DNA of 64,000 bases. Source: Epiperipatus broadwayi (lineage: Eukaryota > Onychophora > Udeonychophora > Euonychophora > Peripatidae). The stretch is taken from contig JAQFVV010012530.1 in NCBI GenBank assembly GCA_028023455.1, positions 312,001 through 376,000 of the forward strand. The letters are read 5' to 3'. The translations under genes were made by a program, and so were the position numbers. This document shows, piece after piece, positions 12,930-24,959 of the stretch. Each line of letters begins with the position of its first letter. The stretch's first letter is position 1. The notes under the pieces are model-generated. The model saw nothing but the letters and a program-made list of their open reading frames with translations, was not told where the DNA came from and ran no database searches.

Positions 12930-13545
12930 TAAAACAAGAAATCACAGGTTCATTTTTATATAGCATTGACATCTATCTTCTTTAAAGACAGGTTTTTTTT
13001 TAAAAGATTAGACAGACTGTAAGACACCAAATGACAACATAATTTGACTTTTATTTCTATCAGTTATTCCACTTTGATCAGGTACCCTTCTTTCAGATTT
13101 ATCAACTTTGTGAATTTCTAATGGATCGTTATCAGCTATTTTCATGGCAGCAAATTCTTTGGCTTGCTGTAAAACCAGTTCATGAGCTATTCCACATTTA
13201 ATAGCTTCTTTATAATTAATATCTTTATCTGCCAATAATTGCTGTCTCAGCCTATTAATACTCATATCACACAAGAATTGTTCAAGGATAGCTTCTCCAA
13301 GGTATGACTTGTAAATGCAGATTTTCATGGAAGGCAGTATCATAATCTTGTGTTTTCTCATTATTGCTTTGTCAGCAATTTCTAAAATGGAGTCTGGCAA
13401 TATGCTTAGACTCACATAAATTAAAGTAGTCAGCCAAATGATATTTGATCTGGTTAAACATAAACTCTTCAGGAGTTCTTGAAAAGTCTATTTGCTATTT
13501 GGATGACTCCTTTTTCCCCAGTGAAACATAATAAGATCACTGTTT
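12930..13545 (-). pseudogene. Ty3/Gypsy-type gag relic
   Basis: A decayed capsid (gag) region of an LTR retrotransposon on the minus strand. The best frame (13415-13008, 135 codons) carries INRLRQQLLADKDINYKEAI followed by ELVLQQAKEF, the pattern of the gypsy gag segment (R-[IL]-[QR]-[RK]-LL-x(5)-TxxxAx(8)-[EQ]). In another frame just upstream are TPEEFMFNQIKYHL, then FRNC and AFHENLHLQ, as in the middle of these capsids. Past position 13008, RCQCY and PVISCF look like a split zinc knuckle of the CxxCGxxH form. Stops and at least two frameshifts make it inactive. No protease, reverse transcriptase or LTR is seen nearby. Confidence 0.7.
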
Positions 13546-13989
13546 TACATTTATCTTCAACCACTCTGTTTATAATTAAGAGTTTCTCTATTTGTTGACA
13601 TACCAGAGGTCATTCATAAAATTCTGATATGGCCAGCTGCATTACAACAACTTAGTCAATTTAGCAAAAAAAAATATTTTTTTCTATTAAATGGTTCATT
13701 CCACAAATTCTATAAGTAAGATTCTGACTTATTCAGCTGACTGTGCACTAGTTGCTCTCACTGACTATTGCACAAGTTGCTGAGGATTCAGAACATTGAG
13801 GTTGGTATTCACTACTGTGCATGTGCCAATTGTTGTGTCCAGTGGCACTCTCTTGATTGCTGAATTGCAAATATAAATAACTGAAATAAATACCTAGAAT
13901 AATGTGAAACAACATGGCAAATAATTTAAAAGCAATAGAGTTTTATTTATGGAGGATTATATATGAAGTTAAATAAATATTTATACATA

Positions 13990-15485
13990 TACACCTGGGT
14001 TTCGTTTTATGTGGTAGCTAGGTTCCGCAAAAAACACACATAAAAGAAATCATATAAAAATAGACTTAACTTACATTGAAAAATGTGGGATATGTTCCAT
14101 AATTTTAAAAAATCGCATAAAAGCAAAGCAACGATGTAAAATTACTTTAAAATTCACATAAAAAAAGGAAATAAAGTATGACTAATAAAAAAGTTCAAAT
14201 ATTTGAAAAAAATTGATACAGGACAAACATTTTTTTGCTTTTTTCATTAACTATTTAATTTTATTCAAAACAATATGTTTTTATGTGCAATTTATTTTAC
14301 ATTTTTTCACATATTTTAATCATTATTGCTATTTGACTATATGTGGATATGTTTGAGAACTAATAAGAAATCAGATTCACCACAAAAGAAAATACAATTA
14401 GCACTAACCCTAGTCTCGTGCTGTGTTTAATAAGTGCATCAACTGAAAATTTTCATTCATGGCTTTAAGCCACTCTAAAAACATCATTATCATAGTGAAT
14501 TTACAGTCTTTTTAAAGCTTAAAATGTACCATAAGGCACTGATTTCTTGCTGCTCATTTTAAACCAAAGAGAGCACTTGGCATTCAAAATAAAAATGTAT
14601 ATTTTAGAGTATTTTTTCCATATTTTTTTACATATTATAAATTATTTTGATAAAATCTGCTGAAAATATAATTATTTTAGAAAAATAGTTAAGATTTTAG
14701 TAAAAATTCTTTACTTTTACACAATGTAAATTGAGAAAGAAATCAATGATGTACACAGCATTTTTTAATAGGTTATGAATTTTCTTTTTAGGTTATCTGC
14801 TATATAATATTTTTATAATTATAAATAGAAATTTATTTTTGAAAAACTTTCGTTTGCTTTTATAATCTGACAAATTATTAATTTGCTTTTTACAAATGAA
14901 TCTAATATTAAAAGACGAATATATTTTGACTACTGATTCTGTAATTGAACCAATCAAAAGTTTAAAACTTTAATTCACTCAGTCAATAAAAATTTTTGCA
15001 GTCTAAAAGTTAATAGTTTTCTGTCAACAATGTAATCAGTGATTAAACTTTGAGACAATGATTTTACTAATTGTTTATGAAGCTCATAATATCCAGACAT
15101 ACAACTATTTAACTCTTATTGGAATTTAAGAGCTCATTCATAATTTGTGTCTTTAACAAGAAAATGATTGTCCAATTGATTAGAAAGTTGAAGACTTTCT
15201 CGAATCATTTTTGCTGTGAAATGAACAGATTCCAATTTGGTTTCATTATCTTTTTCTAAATCTTCTACAGTATCTAAATTTATTGCCAAACCTTTTTCCA
15301 ACAGGCATTAAAGTATGTAAAATATAATGTGTGTATATAAAATGGGAAAATCCTGATTTTAAGTTAAATATGAACTTCTTTATCGCATAAAAGAAAACCG
15401 CATGAAAAGATATTAAGAAGAAACATGAATCGCATAACTTTAAACTTGTATTTAAAAAATCCACAGAAAACAAGACCCAGGTGTA
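13990..15485 (-). mobile_element. Tigger/pogo-like DNA transposon, defective
   Basis: The ends are inverted repeats beginning TACACCTGGGTTTCGTTTTA (13990) and mirrored by AAGACCCAGGTGTA at 15485, with TA at each outer edge as for Tc1/mariner-pogo insertions. The subterminal part is rich in repeated CGCATAAAA words, as in Tigger elements. Inside, minus strand, lies a transposase C-terminal relic. A second copy with the same ends is at 48685-49700. The element is about 1.5 kb, shorter than an autonomous Tigger, so it has an internal deletion. Confidence 0.8.
14975..15295 (-). pseudogene. Tigger-type transposase C-terminal relic
   Basis: Reading the minus strand from 15295 to 14975 gives about 107 codons in one frame with two internal stops. 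Segments such as MIRESLQLSNQLDNHFLVKD, then ALKFQ, then a stretch ending QSLITDYI resemble the C-terminal tail of pogo/Tigger transposases, which carry a LxxQLxNHFLxxDPxxERALKFQ motif and end in a basic TITDFF-like tail. The catalytic DDE core is not visible, so the preceding part appears to be deleted. The enclosing TIRs support the reading independently. Confidence 0.65.
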
Positions 15486-15599
15486 TACAACAATTATATA
15501 CACTTTATATACACATGCTATAACATAATATTATAAGTCTGAAGTCATACAAAATAATATGAAAGATCAGTATGACCTGTTGCAATGTTCCTAATTTTA

Positions 15600-15800
15600 T
15601 TTTCATACATCTTGAAGTAAAATTCTCCACAAGGCTAAAGTAAAGGAGGGGGCTGACCGGAGCATCTTGGAATGGCACATTTGCCTTTCAGAATCTTTAC
15701 CTAGCAAGGATACTCTCTCAGTTCTGTTCTGGTTGCTTTTCACACACTCTTCAGTGTTTTCGATTGATTGGCCATCAGCTGCCCACATGGTGGTCCATCT
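15600..15800. other. GC-richer island, unrecognised
   Basis: This stretch is noticeably less AT-rich than its surroundings. On the minus strand 15788-15603 is open for 61 codons, but I recognise no domain and see no convincing splice sites. It could be an exon fragment or an old repeat. Confidence 0.2.
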
Positions 15801-16793
15801 CTAGAGTTTCATATTCGATTCTTGATCAGATAACAGTTAACATTCCAATTGTCTATTTCTAGAAATATGTTTCCATTATTATTAAATCTGATCAGAAACT
15901 AAATATTCAGAGTTGCAATAGCTTTCTTCTCTACTAATACTGATTATTTATCAGTATAGCTAATTTTTTATTCAAAACTATTTAATTAGCTAAGTGCCTT
16001 TTAGACTTAACTTTACTTTTACAGATATACAAAAGTTTTAATAAATACTACTTATTTTGTGTATATATAAATATACACACATATTTAGCAGTTTATTAAG
16101 AGGAAATGGGGAAAAGGCATATAGTGACTATTAAAGGCTATTAAAAATTAAATAGAAGAGGGAGTAAAGATCATATGGGCTTGTTTGCTTTTCTAAAATA
16201 ATTAGGAAAGAAATGGGATAAAATTATTAAGAAATTAACTGAGGAAAATAAGAGGGTGAAAAGAGAAGATTGTGAAAAAAATTAGAGATATATAAAAAAA
16301 GAAAGCGTGTTATATTGTTAAATTGAGAGGAAAAAGAATGTAAGAATAAAAAAAACTTGAAAAAAAAAAGAATGTGTAATAAAATTATTAGATGGAAAAA
16401 AATGGAGAATAAATATGATTCATCAGAAAAATTATTTCATGACAAAAAGTTTTATTAAAAATCTAGATGATAATAAAATTTCATAAAAAAGAAAGAAAAA
16501 AAATTATGCTCATAACTAATTTTAGAAAGATGGCAATAACTTCCATAATATATATTGTAACCTTATCATATCTCCACATCCCAACCAACCTTCTAGCAAC
16601 ACATTGGGCCAGCCAAATCCCACTTCTTGTAACCTCCACCATCATCATCCAGGTGAACATTGATCAAGCCAAACTCTTTCTATTGCTGTAACCATCCTGA
16701 TCATCATCAAACCAAACTCCTATACTACTATAACCTTCTGCTTAGCTAGATAGAGATGCAGGTGGAGAGGAAGTGACAGACATATATATATAT

Positions 16794-16877
16794 ATGACCT
16801 GGTGAATATATCATTACACACGTATGTGTGTATATATATATACACACACGTGTGTAATGATATATTCACCAGGTCAT
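16794..16877. repeat. Near-perfect 84-bp palindrome (hairpin)
   Basis: ATGACCTGGTGAATATATCA at 16794 is mirrored exactly at 16858-16877. The arms continue through CATTACACACG into TGTGTGTATATA with one mismatch. The centre is (TA)n. There is essentially no loop. Confidence 0.95.
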
Positions 16878-17099
16878 CAAATTGTAGCTATATCAATTAT
16901 CTGTAATATCAATTCGAGATCATCACCTGACAAATTGTAAGTCCGTGAGGGAAACAAGTTATTAAAATTTTCTAAAAGAAAAATATAATAATAATTTAAA
17001 TTATAAATAATGTATTCAGTTCTCATTTTGAAATAAATTAATGACAAATTATTAAAAACTGAAAGCAACTTTCTTCCACAGACTCACAGATAAGTTCTA

Positions 17100-19900
17100 C
17101 GAATCTACTCAGCTATATAGATCTCTCATGGCAACTACAATAATTCCAGTTTTTATTACTGATGTTTAGGTTAATGTAGATGAATTGGTAATCCAAGCAG
17201 AGAATCTCAAGAATTAAACTCACAAGAAATATTAAAGTCTTATTACTTAAATAAAAGAATAGAAATCTCCAGTCACCCCCTCCCTATTTTACACATTAAT
17301 TATCTCTTTATTCTCCACATAGATCACCCTCCACAGTTACAATCAATTACTCTTAAATGTTAATGTTTATTTTCTCTATCACATCTCTACTGAAACATGA
17401 CTTTTCAATGCCATCTCACATACACCCACAGGAGCTGAATGCACAATCTATTAACTCAATAACTCTTTGCTGTTATAATATACAGCAATGGTAATCTCGT
17501 CATTTAAACTCTTCAACTTTGCTTATGATTGTAAATGCCCTCATTCTCAGGGTCTTGACTTGTGATGTAGAACTACAATTAATCATTTTAAAATTCATTG
17601 CGAACCACTGGACATTATCCCAGCAAATCTAAGTCAAATAGACATACACTCATTTTAAAGCTAATGTCTACTCTTAACTAAAGCTAACAATACAAATTAT
17701 AATAATAATAAATATTATTAACTGCTAAGCAGTTAATTAAATGAGCTACTTATTCATAATAAATTTTGATTATAATTTTAGCAACTGGAAAGGTATCCAA
17801 ATATCAGGAGTGGAGAAGGGATTTTATGTCCACTCATAACATTAGTCAAAGTACAATAAATGGAATTAACTAAATATTACATTTACGATTAATTCATTCT
17901 CTCAGCTGTTTGCCATATGATCAATATAGTTTTAAATATACATTTTATCAGATTAATTTTCAAATCTCAACAAATAAAAATGTATGAGCTTAGTAATAAT
18001 ATTTAATAAAAATATTTTGTGACATATCTGTACTGGAAAATATGAAATATTTTTTACAACTCTTCTATGTCAGATTTCTGGACTTAATGGATGCCCAAGC
18101 ATTAAGACACAACACCAAAGTTTAAATTTTTAAAACAAAATATTTATTAACATAAGAACATTTAATACAATATAAACACAAACATCATAGTGATCCAAGA
18201 GTAAAGAAAAATATGAAATAATAATTACAAAATATTTACAATGGATCTCTATTGGCTACGATTACAAATTCTCACCGAGCTTATCCCAACAGTGACATTC
18301 TTATCAGTTTTATTTTAACATAAAACATGCTTGTTTTTAATTTCAAAATCAGAATACAATATTAATATTTATTTGGACATTTTCAAATGTTTATTTTATT
18401 ATAAACCCTTATTTTAAATTCAAAATTATTTAATCTTTTACAATGATTATTTTATTCCAGGAAATGTAGAAAAATATCTAAAATTTTTGTCTGTATTGAT
18501 TTCTACTTTCCCTTTCAACTTTATATATATTTGCATGCACACACTGTGTTATTTTATGCCATATAACAGACCTGTTACAATATATATACATACAAATATA
18601 ATATTTAAATTATTATAAATATTTTTTTTCATTTATATTTATAAAAACTTAAGAGCATGCTAACGCTCTAAACAAACTTTTTTTATTATTATTATGATAA
18701 ATGCTACTACAAGAGAAGGCATTCAAATCATCTTTATCTTAAATTGTTCCCATCCCCAGACCGGTTTTGACCTATGGGTCTCTTCAGTGAGGAGTTGGGA
18801 CATTAGATTCAAAAAACCAACTCAAGCTAAGCATTTATCTAAAAGATAATTCTCAAGAAGAAGATCTAAACCTTTAGACATCTGCATGTCTTTAAAGTCA
18901 GCTCTCCAACTGAAAAAAATATATGGGCCTGAACTTAATTCAGATACTCCATATATTAGTAGGCTTAGCCATTTAATTTAGCCAAAGCCCCAACAGCAAA
19001 ATAATAATAGTAATTACTATTTATATTTATAGTTTTATTTCATGTACAAACAGTAGTTGGTTTGGTACTTACTTATTAGTCCTACAATGTAGGAGGGATG
19101 GTACACCTTTTTACATATGTGGTAAATTTTTAACCTTGCAATCCTTTCAAACAAACTTGTGATCTCATCTGACCTCATCCAATAACATGATAAATTTACA
19201 CTTTTGGTCCAGATTCCATTTGGACAAGTTCTCAAAGTGTTTTTTACTTCAGTGCTGATTTATTTTTTCCAATTTTGTGATTAATGCTACAATTTTAAAA
19301 AAAAAAAACAGTACAAAATGAACATTTGGATTTTATCTGCTACTAATGTCAATGTAGTGAAGTACATCCATACTTCAGACAAGCAATGGCATTGTAACAT
19401 TCAATGATGTAATAATAAAAGAGACTTTCATAAGGGAAGTTGGTTGAAGGGTTTCAGAATTTCATTTTTGGCAGCAATATGATATATAGCTGGGCTCGCA
19501 AATTAACATCCATAGAATGGGGGAAAACAGAGCTTGGTTTAGTAGAGAAAAACATAAAATTGGAGACTCTAACAAAATTGTTGAAAATGACAAGAGCCTT
19601 TTGCACAAAAAGAAAAAAAATCAAACCAGATAAATTCTTCTGGAACAGTGAATGTTTGATGCCTATGCAGAAAGATAGATGAGTATTTCATCATGAGAAT
19701 TCATGTTAGAACAGTAGCAACTCTGATGGAAGTCATCAAAAAATGTGGAAGAGAATCAACAATTTAATTAGGAAGCCTATAAAACTGCTGAATTATGAGC
19801 TGATGATTACTGACTATTTTCATGTGAATCGTACTGGATGACATCAAAAAAATTAGTCCACCACATTGAAGAAATAATAAAAGTGTAGTAATTTAATTTG
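17100..19900. other. AT-rich stretch without recognised gene
   Basis: Short unsupported frames only. At 18754-18797 the words CCCCAGACCGGTTTTGACC and CTTCAGTGAGGAG recall the motif CCCCAGACTAG...CAGTGAGGAGCC in the ~450-bp units at 49.7-51.7 kb. It may be a degenerate copy of a shared repeat core. The frame at 19440-19682 is not recognised. Confidence 0.35.
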
Positions 19901-20319
19901 TTTTTGGTTTTAAAAAAAAATGTATTGACTATTTATTAACATTTCTGGTGAAAATCCCTTGCAGATGTTATATTGCACAATCACATATTAAGATAAGTCT
20001 CCATTTTGGAAAAAATAAAAAAATTTACTTTTAGTCTCAATTTTGAAACAAAATTTTATCCACTTAAAATAAAGTAGATAACAGACAAATTGATTGTTTC
20101 ATCATGACAATTTCTGTTATATATTACACAGTAAGTATGGTATCTATATATTTTAAATGTTTTGCAATTAGTGATTGTTTTGTCCATATTTAAAATATCA
20201 TTTGGAAATTGCATAAAACTTTTTCAGAGTTATTTTTGTGTGAAATTCATGTTTTTAGTATTGTTAGAAACAAATATTTGTAGTATTGTTAGATTTAGTC
20301 TGATGCAATTATTGTCATG

Positions 20320-20530
20320 TATTAGAACTGCTATGCCTTTTTACATATATTCAGACTGTTGATAACTTTGTAAATCTTGTGAAAATATCATGTACAAGCG
20401 GTACATTTAGATGAATTTATCATTTTAAGTTTGTACAAGATCCAAGTGTACATGTATATTTGGTCAGATCACAAGATTGAAAAGTTATCAATAGATTGAT
20501 ATGAATGTAAAAAGGCATAGCAGGTCTAAT
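20320..20530. repeat. Inverted repeat, ~63-bp arms
   Basis: The arm at 20320-20382 (with CTGCTATGCCTTTTTACAT) is inverted at 20468-20530 (with ATGTAAAAAGGCATAGCAG). The spacer is 85 bp. It is probably a small foldback element or the core of a decayed MITE. Confidence 0.85.
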
Positions 20531-20599
20531 ATGTAAGTACCTGCATAAATCTCATCATATTTGGAATTTTCTTTTATATTATTTTGTTATAGATGTAAT

Positions 20600-23500
20600 T
20601 AAACAAATAAATGATTATTAGTATTAACATTATTATTAGCTCTTCCTCTTATTTACATAATTTAATTATGTAAAAAATATATTAAAAATTGTGATGGAGC
20701 TCTAAAATAAAGATTCTAGCATAAATTATACTAAGAAAGCAGAAATTAAGTCAAACTATTTCAATAATGAGTGTTATTGTGGGTCATAATAGTCTATTAC
20801 TTAGCAACATTAACCTGCTTTAGAACAGGAATCTACTATGTATTTCTTACAGATTTACTAACATGAGATAAATTGTAAAGACAGTTCACATCCAGGTATA
20901 TGCAAAATTAATTTAACACTTATATGGGATAATGATTAATGTATTTGTCTGCCATGATTATAATATGCGGTTCAAAGAGGGTTTTTTTTTTTTGATTTTA
21001 AGAATTTTATTTTTAAAAAAAAGATTTTATATCTTTGCTGTATCCGACATTTATGTGACTCCAATGTGATGTACATTTTCTAGTCTTATTAAAAGTTAAG
21101 ATGTCTTTTTAACATGGCGTTCAATAATATGAAGATAAAGCTGGAGTAAGGAGGTCGCACTAAATTAAGGTCTTATATTCTATACATTCTTTTTTTTTTT
21201 AAAAAAAATTGTCCAAGAGCAAAAAAAAGTGAGTACAGTTGAACAAACGAAATAAAAAAAAGTTTTAGGGTCATATGTTCTGAAAGTCACGTGACGTTCA
21301 AATAAATGTGGAAGGCAGAAGTTTAAACAACGCTGTTTCATTCAGTTGAAGGAATTTGATTTATTTTTTTTAGAAGGTAATCGATTTAGAAATTTGTAAC
21401 TCCCGAATGATGCTGATCACCGCCATTTTCAAATATCCCCAGGCGTGGAAAACGGAAGCGTTGATTACGACAACTTTATCGGTTGTAAGAGTTGGGAATC
21501 GATCCAGAAATCTTTAGCTCCTAAATGGCATCATAACACTGCATACTCCACACAAACGATTAGACTAAACAACAGATTTGTAAAATAAAATATTGAGAAT
21601 GAATGGATTGCATTTTTGTTTGTTTGTTTGTTTTTAAAAAGGATAATTAAATTAATAGCAGCGAAATCAAAGATTGCATATAATTTTTTTCTTTTAATCT
21701 TTTTAACCTAGATTGTTTTTGTTTTGGTGTTTGTTTTTTTTTTTTTAAAAAAAAAAAAAAATAGTAACTACTTTTTTTTAAATAATAAATGAAAAAACTT
21801 TTTACATGAAATATTTATATTTCATAAAACGCAACTTTGCATTACTAAGCAATAGACTTTACATAACAAAACGCTCGCTTCTTTTTTCCAATAAGTGATA
21901 AAACAAAAAAATACATTATTGTTATAATTCAAATAATCTAATTCTTAAAACCATGACGCCATAACTGCTATATGGAAAGAAAATATTTTTAAAAGATGTA
22001 ATTGATATAACAATAGTCTTTCGATTTCTTACACGGAGCGTTAAAGTTTAATTTAAAATAGATATCGTGTTTTAAAAAAAGGAATAAATAATCGATTGCT
22101 TTTTATTGCTCAGGAATTATGACTCATCATCATCAAGTCGTGATCCATGGACCTTCAGGTGTACATCCAGCCACTTTATCCTTGGACTAAATGCGGCAGA
22201 GCAAAATAATTGAATGATTAAAATTGCTCAAAAATTCATAAAAAGTTCGATCAGATGACCAACAACTCTTGGACTTTGAACTCCAAAGGCTGTCACCCTA
22301 TGCAAGGGAATATCTGTGTACATTTTCTATAATAATATTCATTTGGGAATAGAGTAAATGATTCATAAATTCGACTTCAAAAATATTGTTAACGCCATTT
22401 TAATGAAATAGTACAGTTAATTAATAATAAAAATAACAATTAAAATTCAACCTATTAATCAATAAAAAATATAATACTAATTTATGCAAGCTTAAACATA
22501 TTTTTGAATTAGCAAGACCGAAATTAGTAAGAAGAGATAAAAGATCGAAGACAAATAACAAGTAAGTAATAGCTACATATAATGCGAATGAATACATATT
22601 TACATGTATGTGTTTTATGAATTAAGTTTAATACAGTTTCTTCCAAAATTAGTCTTACAAGTTTAAGATATATATATTAATGCATAGTTATTAAAATTTT
22701 GTAATACAGTGTTAGCCGTATTCGCCTATCATGATTATGATATGGGATTCAAGTTCGGGTGAACTTAAATGGTTCTCTATAGTTGAGAATTTTCAAACAA
22801 TCCTAATTTTTTTTCCTCCAGTTATCTAGTCTATAACTAACTCAAGTAGTCATCCAATTATTTGAACAAATAAATAGATGTCAAGGCAGATTTAGCTAAT
22901 GAGAATAAAAAAAGTATTTGCATCTGCTGGCAAATGACGAATCTAACGACAGATTTTCTTTTTCATAATTCCATGATGAAAATGTACTATTTAAGTCTTT
23001 TCCCTATTATGAAATGTTTATAGTTGATTTACCTTTTAAAATTTCTATAATTGTATTTATACGTGTGTTCCTACAATTATGCTTTAAAAATAAGATTCAA
23101 AAAATAAATATTCTGTCTACTACACACACAAACATATATATATAATAACAGAATGTGAACATGAGATGAATACCTCTGTCTATTTGGCTATGAAGAGAGT
23201 CAAATAAATACTTGGTCACATATTGGTATGCCAATAAATAACTAATGGAGTATTTTAGGAAAGATCAAAACCTATAGATCATATCCTTTTGTTGATGATT
23301 AGGCGATAATTAAAAATATTTGTTAAAGATTTGGATAACATAGTTGTAACGGTGTTTAATTGGTGTTATTGGTGGTTCCAATTGTGATGAAGATAAGTGG
23401 TCATTAAATTATCAACCAAAATATTGATTTCAATAATCTAAATAAAATCAAAGAGTGCAGTATGTTACCTACATAAATAGTAGGGCATGATTTAATACCA

Positions 23501-24250
23501 AATATTTCTATTTCTATGGTATGTGCTTTTTATTTATTATATATTTATGCTATTCTTAGTCATATTGTAAAAGCATTATACATTTTTTATATGTGGACAT
23601 ATTTGTGTCTTTTTATGTCTTCTTCTTGGAATAGGAATGCTCATGTGAATTTATGCATAGTTGCTGCCAGTGATAATAGACATACAAAGATCTTAATGCA
23701 CATCCATCTACTATGCAAGATCGAAATCTTGAATCTGAGTACAACTAAATTTAAAATATTTTAGGCAATAAGAAATCTTACAATTTTTTTCCTAGGTTGC
23801 CGAACCATAGCCATTCCAGGTAATCATTAAGTTATTCATCAGTAAATGGGAATCCAGCTATACTTAATTAAACACTGAAATATTAAAAAATTCTATCTTA
23901 CTATAAGATGATGAAAGTTTTGGAAGTTGGTAAGGCTTTTGCCTCGTAATAAGATATTTAAATACTATTTTATGTTGTTCTATAAACATATGTATATGTG
24001 TCTGTATTACAATTTGATTTATAAGTATTAAATTTTCTGACCTCACAACTTTGACCCCATTTACTTCATATAATTTTATTAATGATTATTACGAATCATT
24101 TCTTAGACTAAAGATTATCATATCATTCCTAGTCCAGATATATTTAAATTTTAGTTAAAGATGAATATATCTTTATCTATATGTTTTAAGAAGATGCATG
24201 TAGTGGAGTGGAAAGATATTTCACTTGATGGTTATTTCTTTTAAAACCAT
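20600..24250. other. AT-rich, mostly unique sequence
   Basis: No gene is supported. At 21280-21310 an E-box/CRE-like run CACGTGACGTTC sits in a locally CpG-richer patch (about 21280-21560), a possible regulatory site. GGAATCGATCC at 21495-21505 is one base from a reversed pol III B box. Similar tRNA-like cores occur at about 20930-20980 and 22710-22760. All of these are weak. Long poly-A and poly-T runs lie at 21190-21210 and 21735-21765. Confidence 0.3.
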
Positions 24251-24261
24251 TATATTGTCTT

Positions 24262-24957
24262 TTTATATACTTTCTCACTGAATTGAATATGAAACAATCA
24301 ATTTAATAGACAATTATATATTTAAATCATATATTTATTTTCATCTAATCAACATTCGTCCAAAATTGAACCTTGTCAAAATGTTATGTTAATTTAAAGT
24401 GTCATGTGATTTGCATATTATCTTAGTACACCCTCTAGTGACCAACCTTAACCCTAAAAATGTTTTTCTTGCCTATTTGCCTCCCAATTTTATTGAGCCT
24501 TGTACTAAATTCATACATTTCTCTTTATTTTCTTGTATATACATTGTTTCATACGTTTTCCTTTCTTTATAATTTCTACAATAGTTTTTAGAAATAGAGC
24601 ATGTTATAAAATGTGAGGAAAGTATTGAGGTGATCAAATATTATAGAAATTATAAAAAAAGGAAAGTGTATAAGACAGTGTACATACAAGAAAATAAAGA
24701 GAAATGTATGAATTTAGTACAAGGCTCAATAGAGTTGGGAGGAAAATAGACATTAAATAAAAATTGGAAAATATAAAAACATTTTTAGTGTTGGTGTTGG
24801 TCAATAGACAATGTGCTAAGATATGTAAATCATGTGACATTTTGAATTAATGGAACATCTTGACAAGGTTCAATTTTGAATGAAAGTCAATTAGATGGAA
24901 AATGTAGTTGTCTATTAAATTGATTGTTTTATATCTAATTCAGTGAGATATATATAT
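24262..24957. mobile_element. Foldback element with ~320-bp inverted arms
   Basis: The arms at about 24262-24585 and 24637-24957 are inverted copies separated by about 50 bp. Shared words include CTCACTGAATT, TTTAATAGACAA, AACCTTGWCAA, GAGCCTTGTACTAAATTCAT and TTTCTCTTTATTTTCTTGTA. It has no coding capacity. The open frame at 24840-24634 is a by-product of the right arm. Confidence 0.9.
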
Positions 24958-24959
24958 TA

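Noticed and set aside
15246-15503. 85-codon minus-strand frame as a gene
   Set aside because: It crosses the transposon's inverted terminal repeat in a frame different from the transposase relic, so it is a shadow frame.
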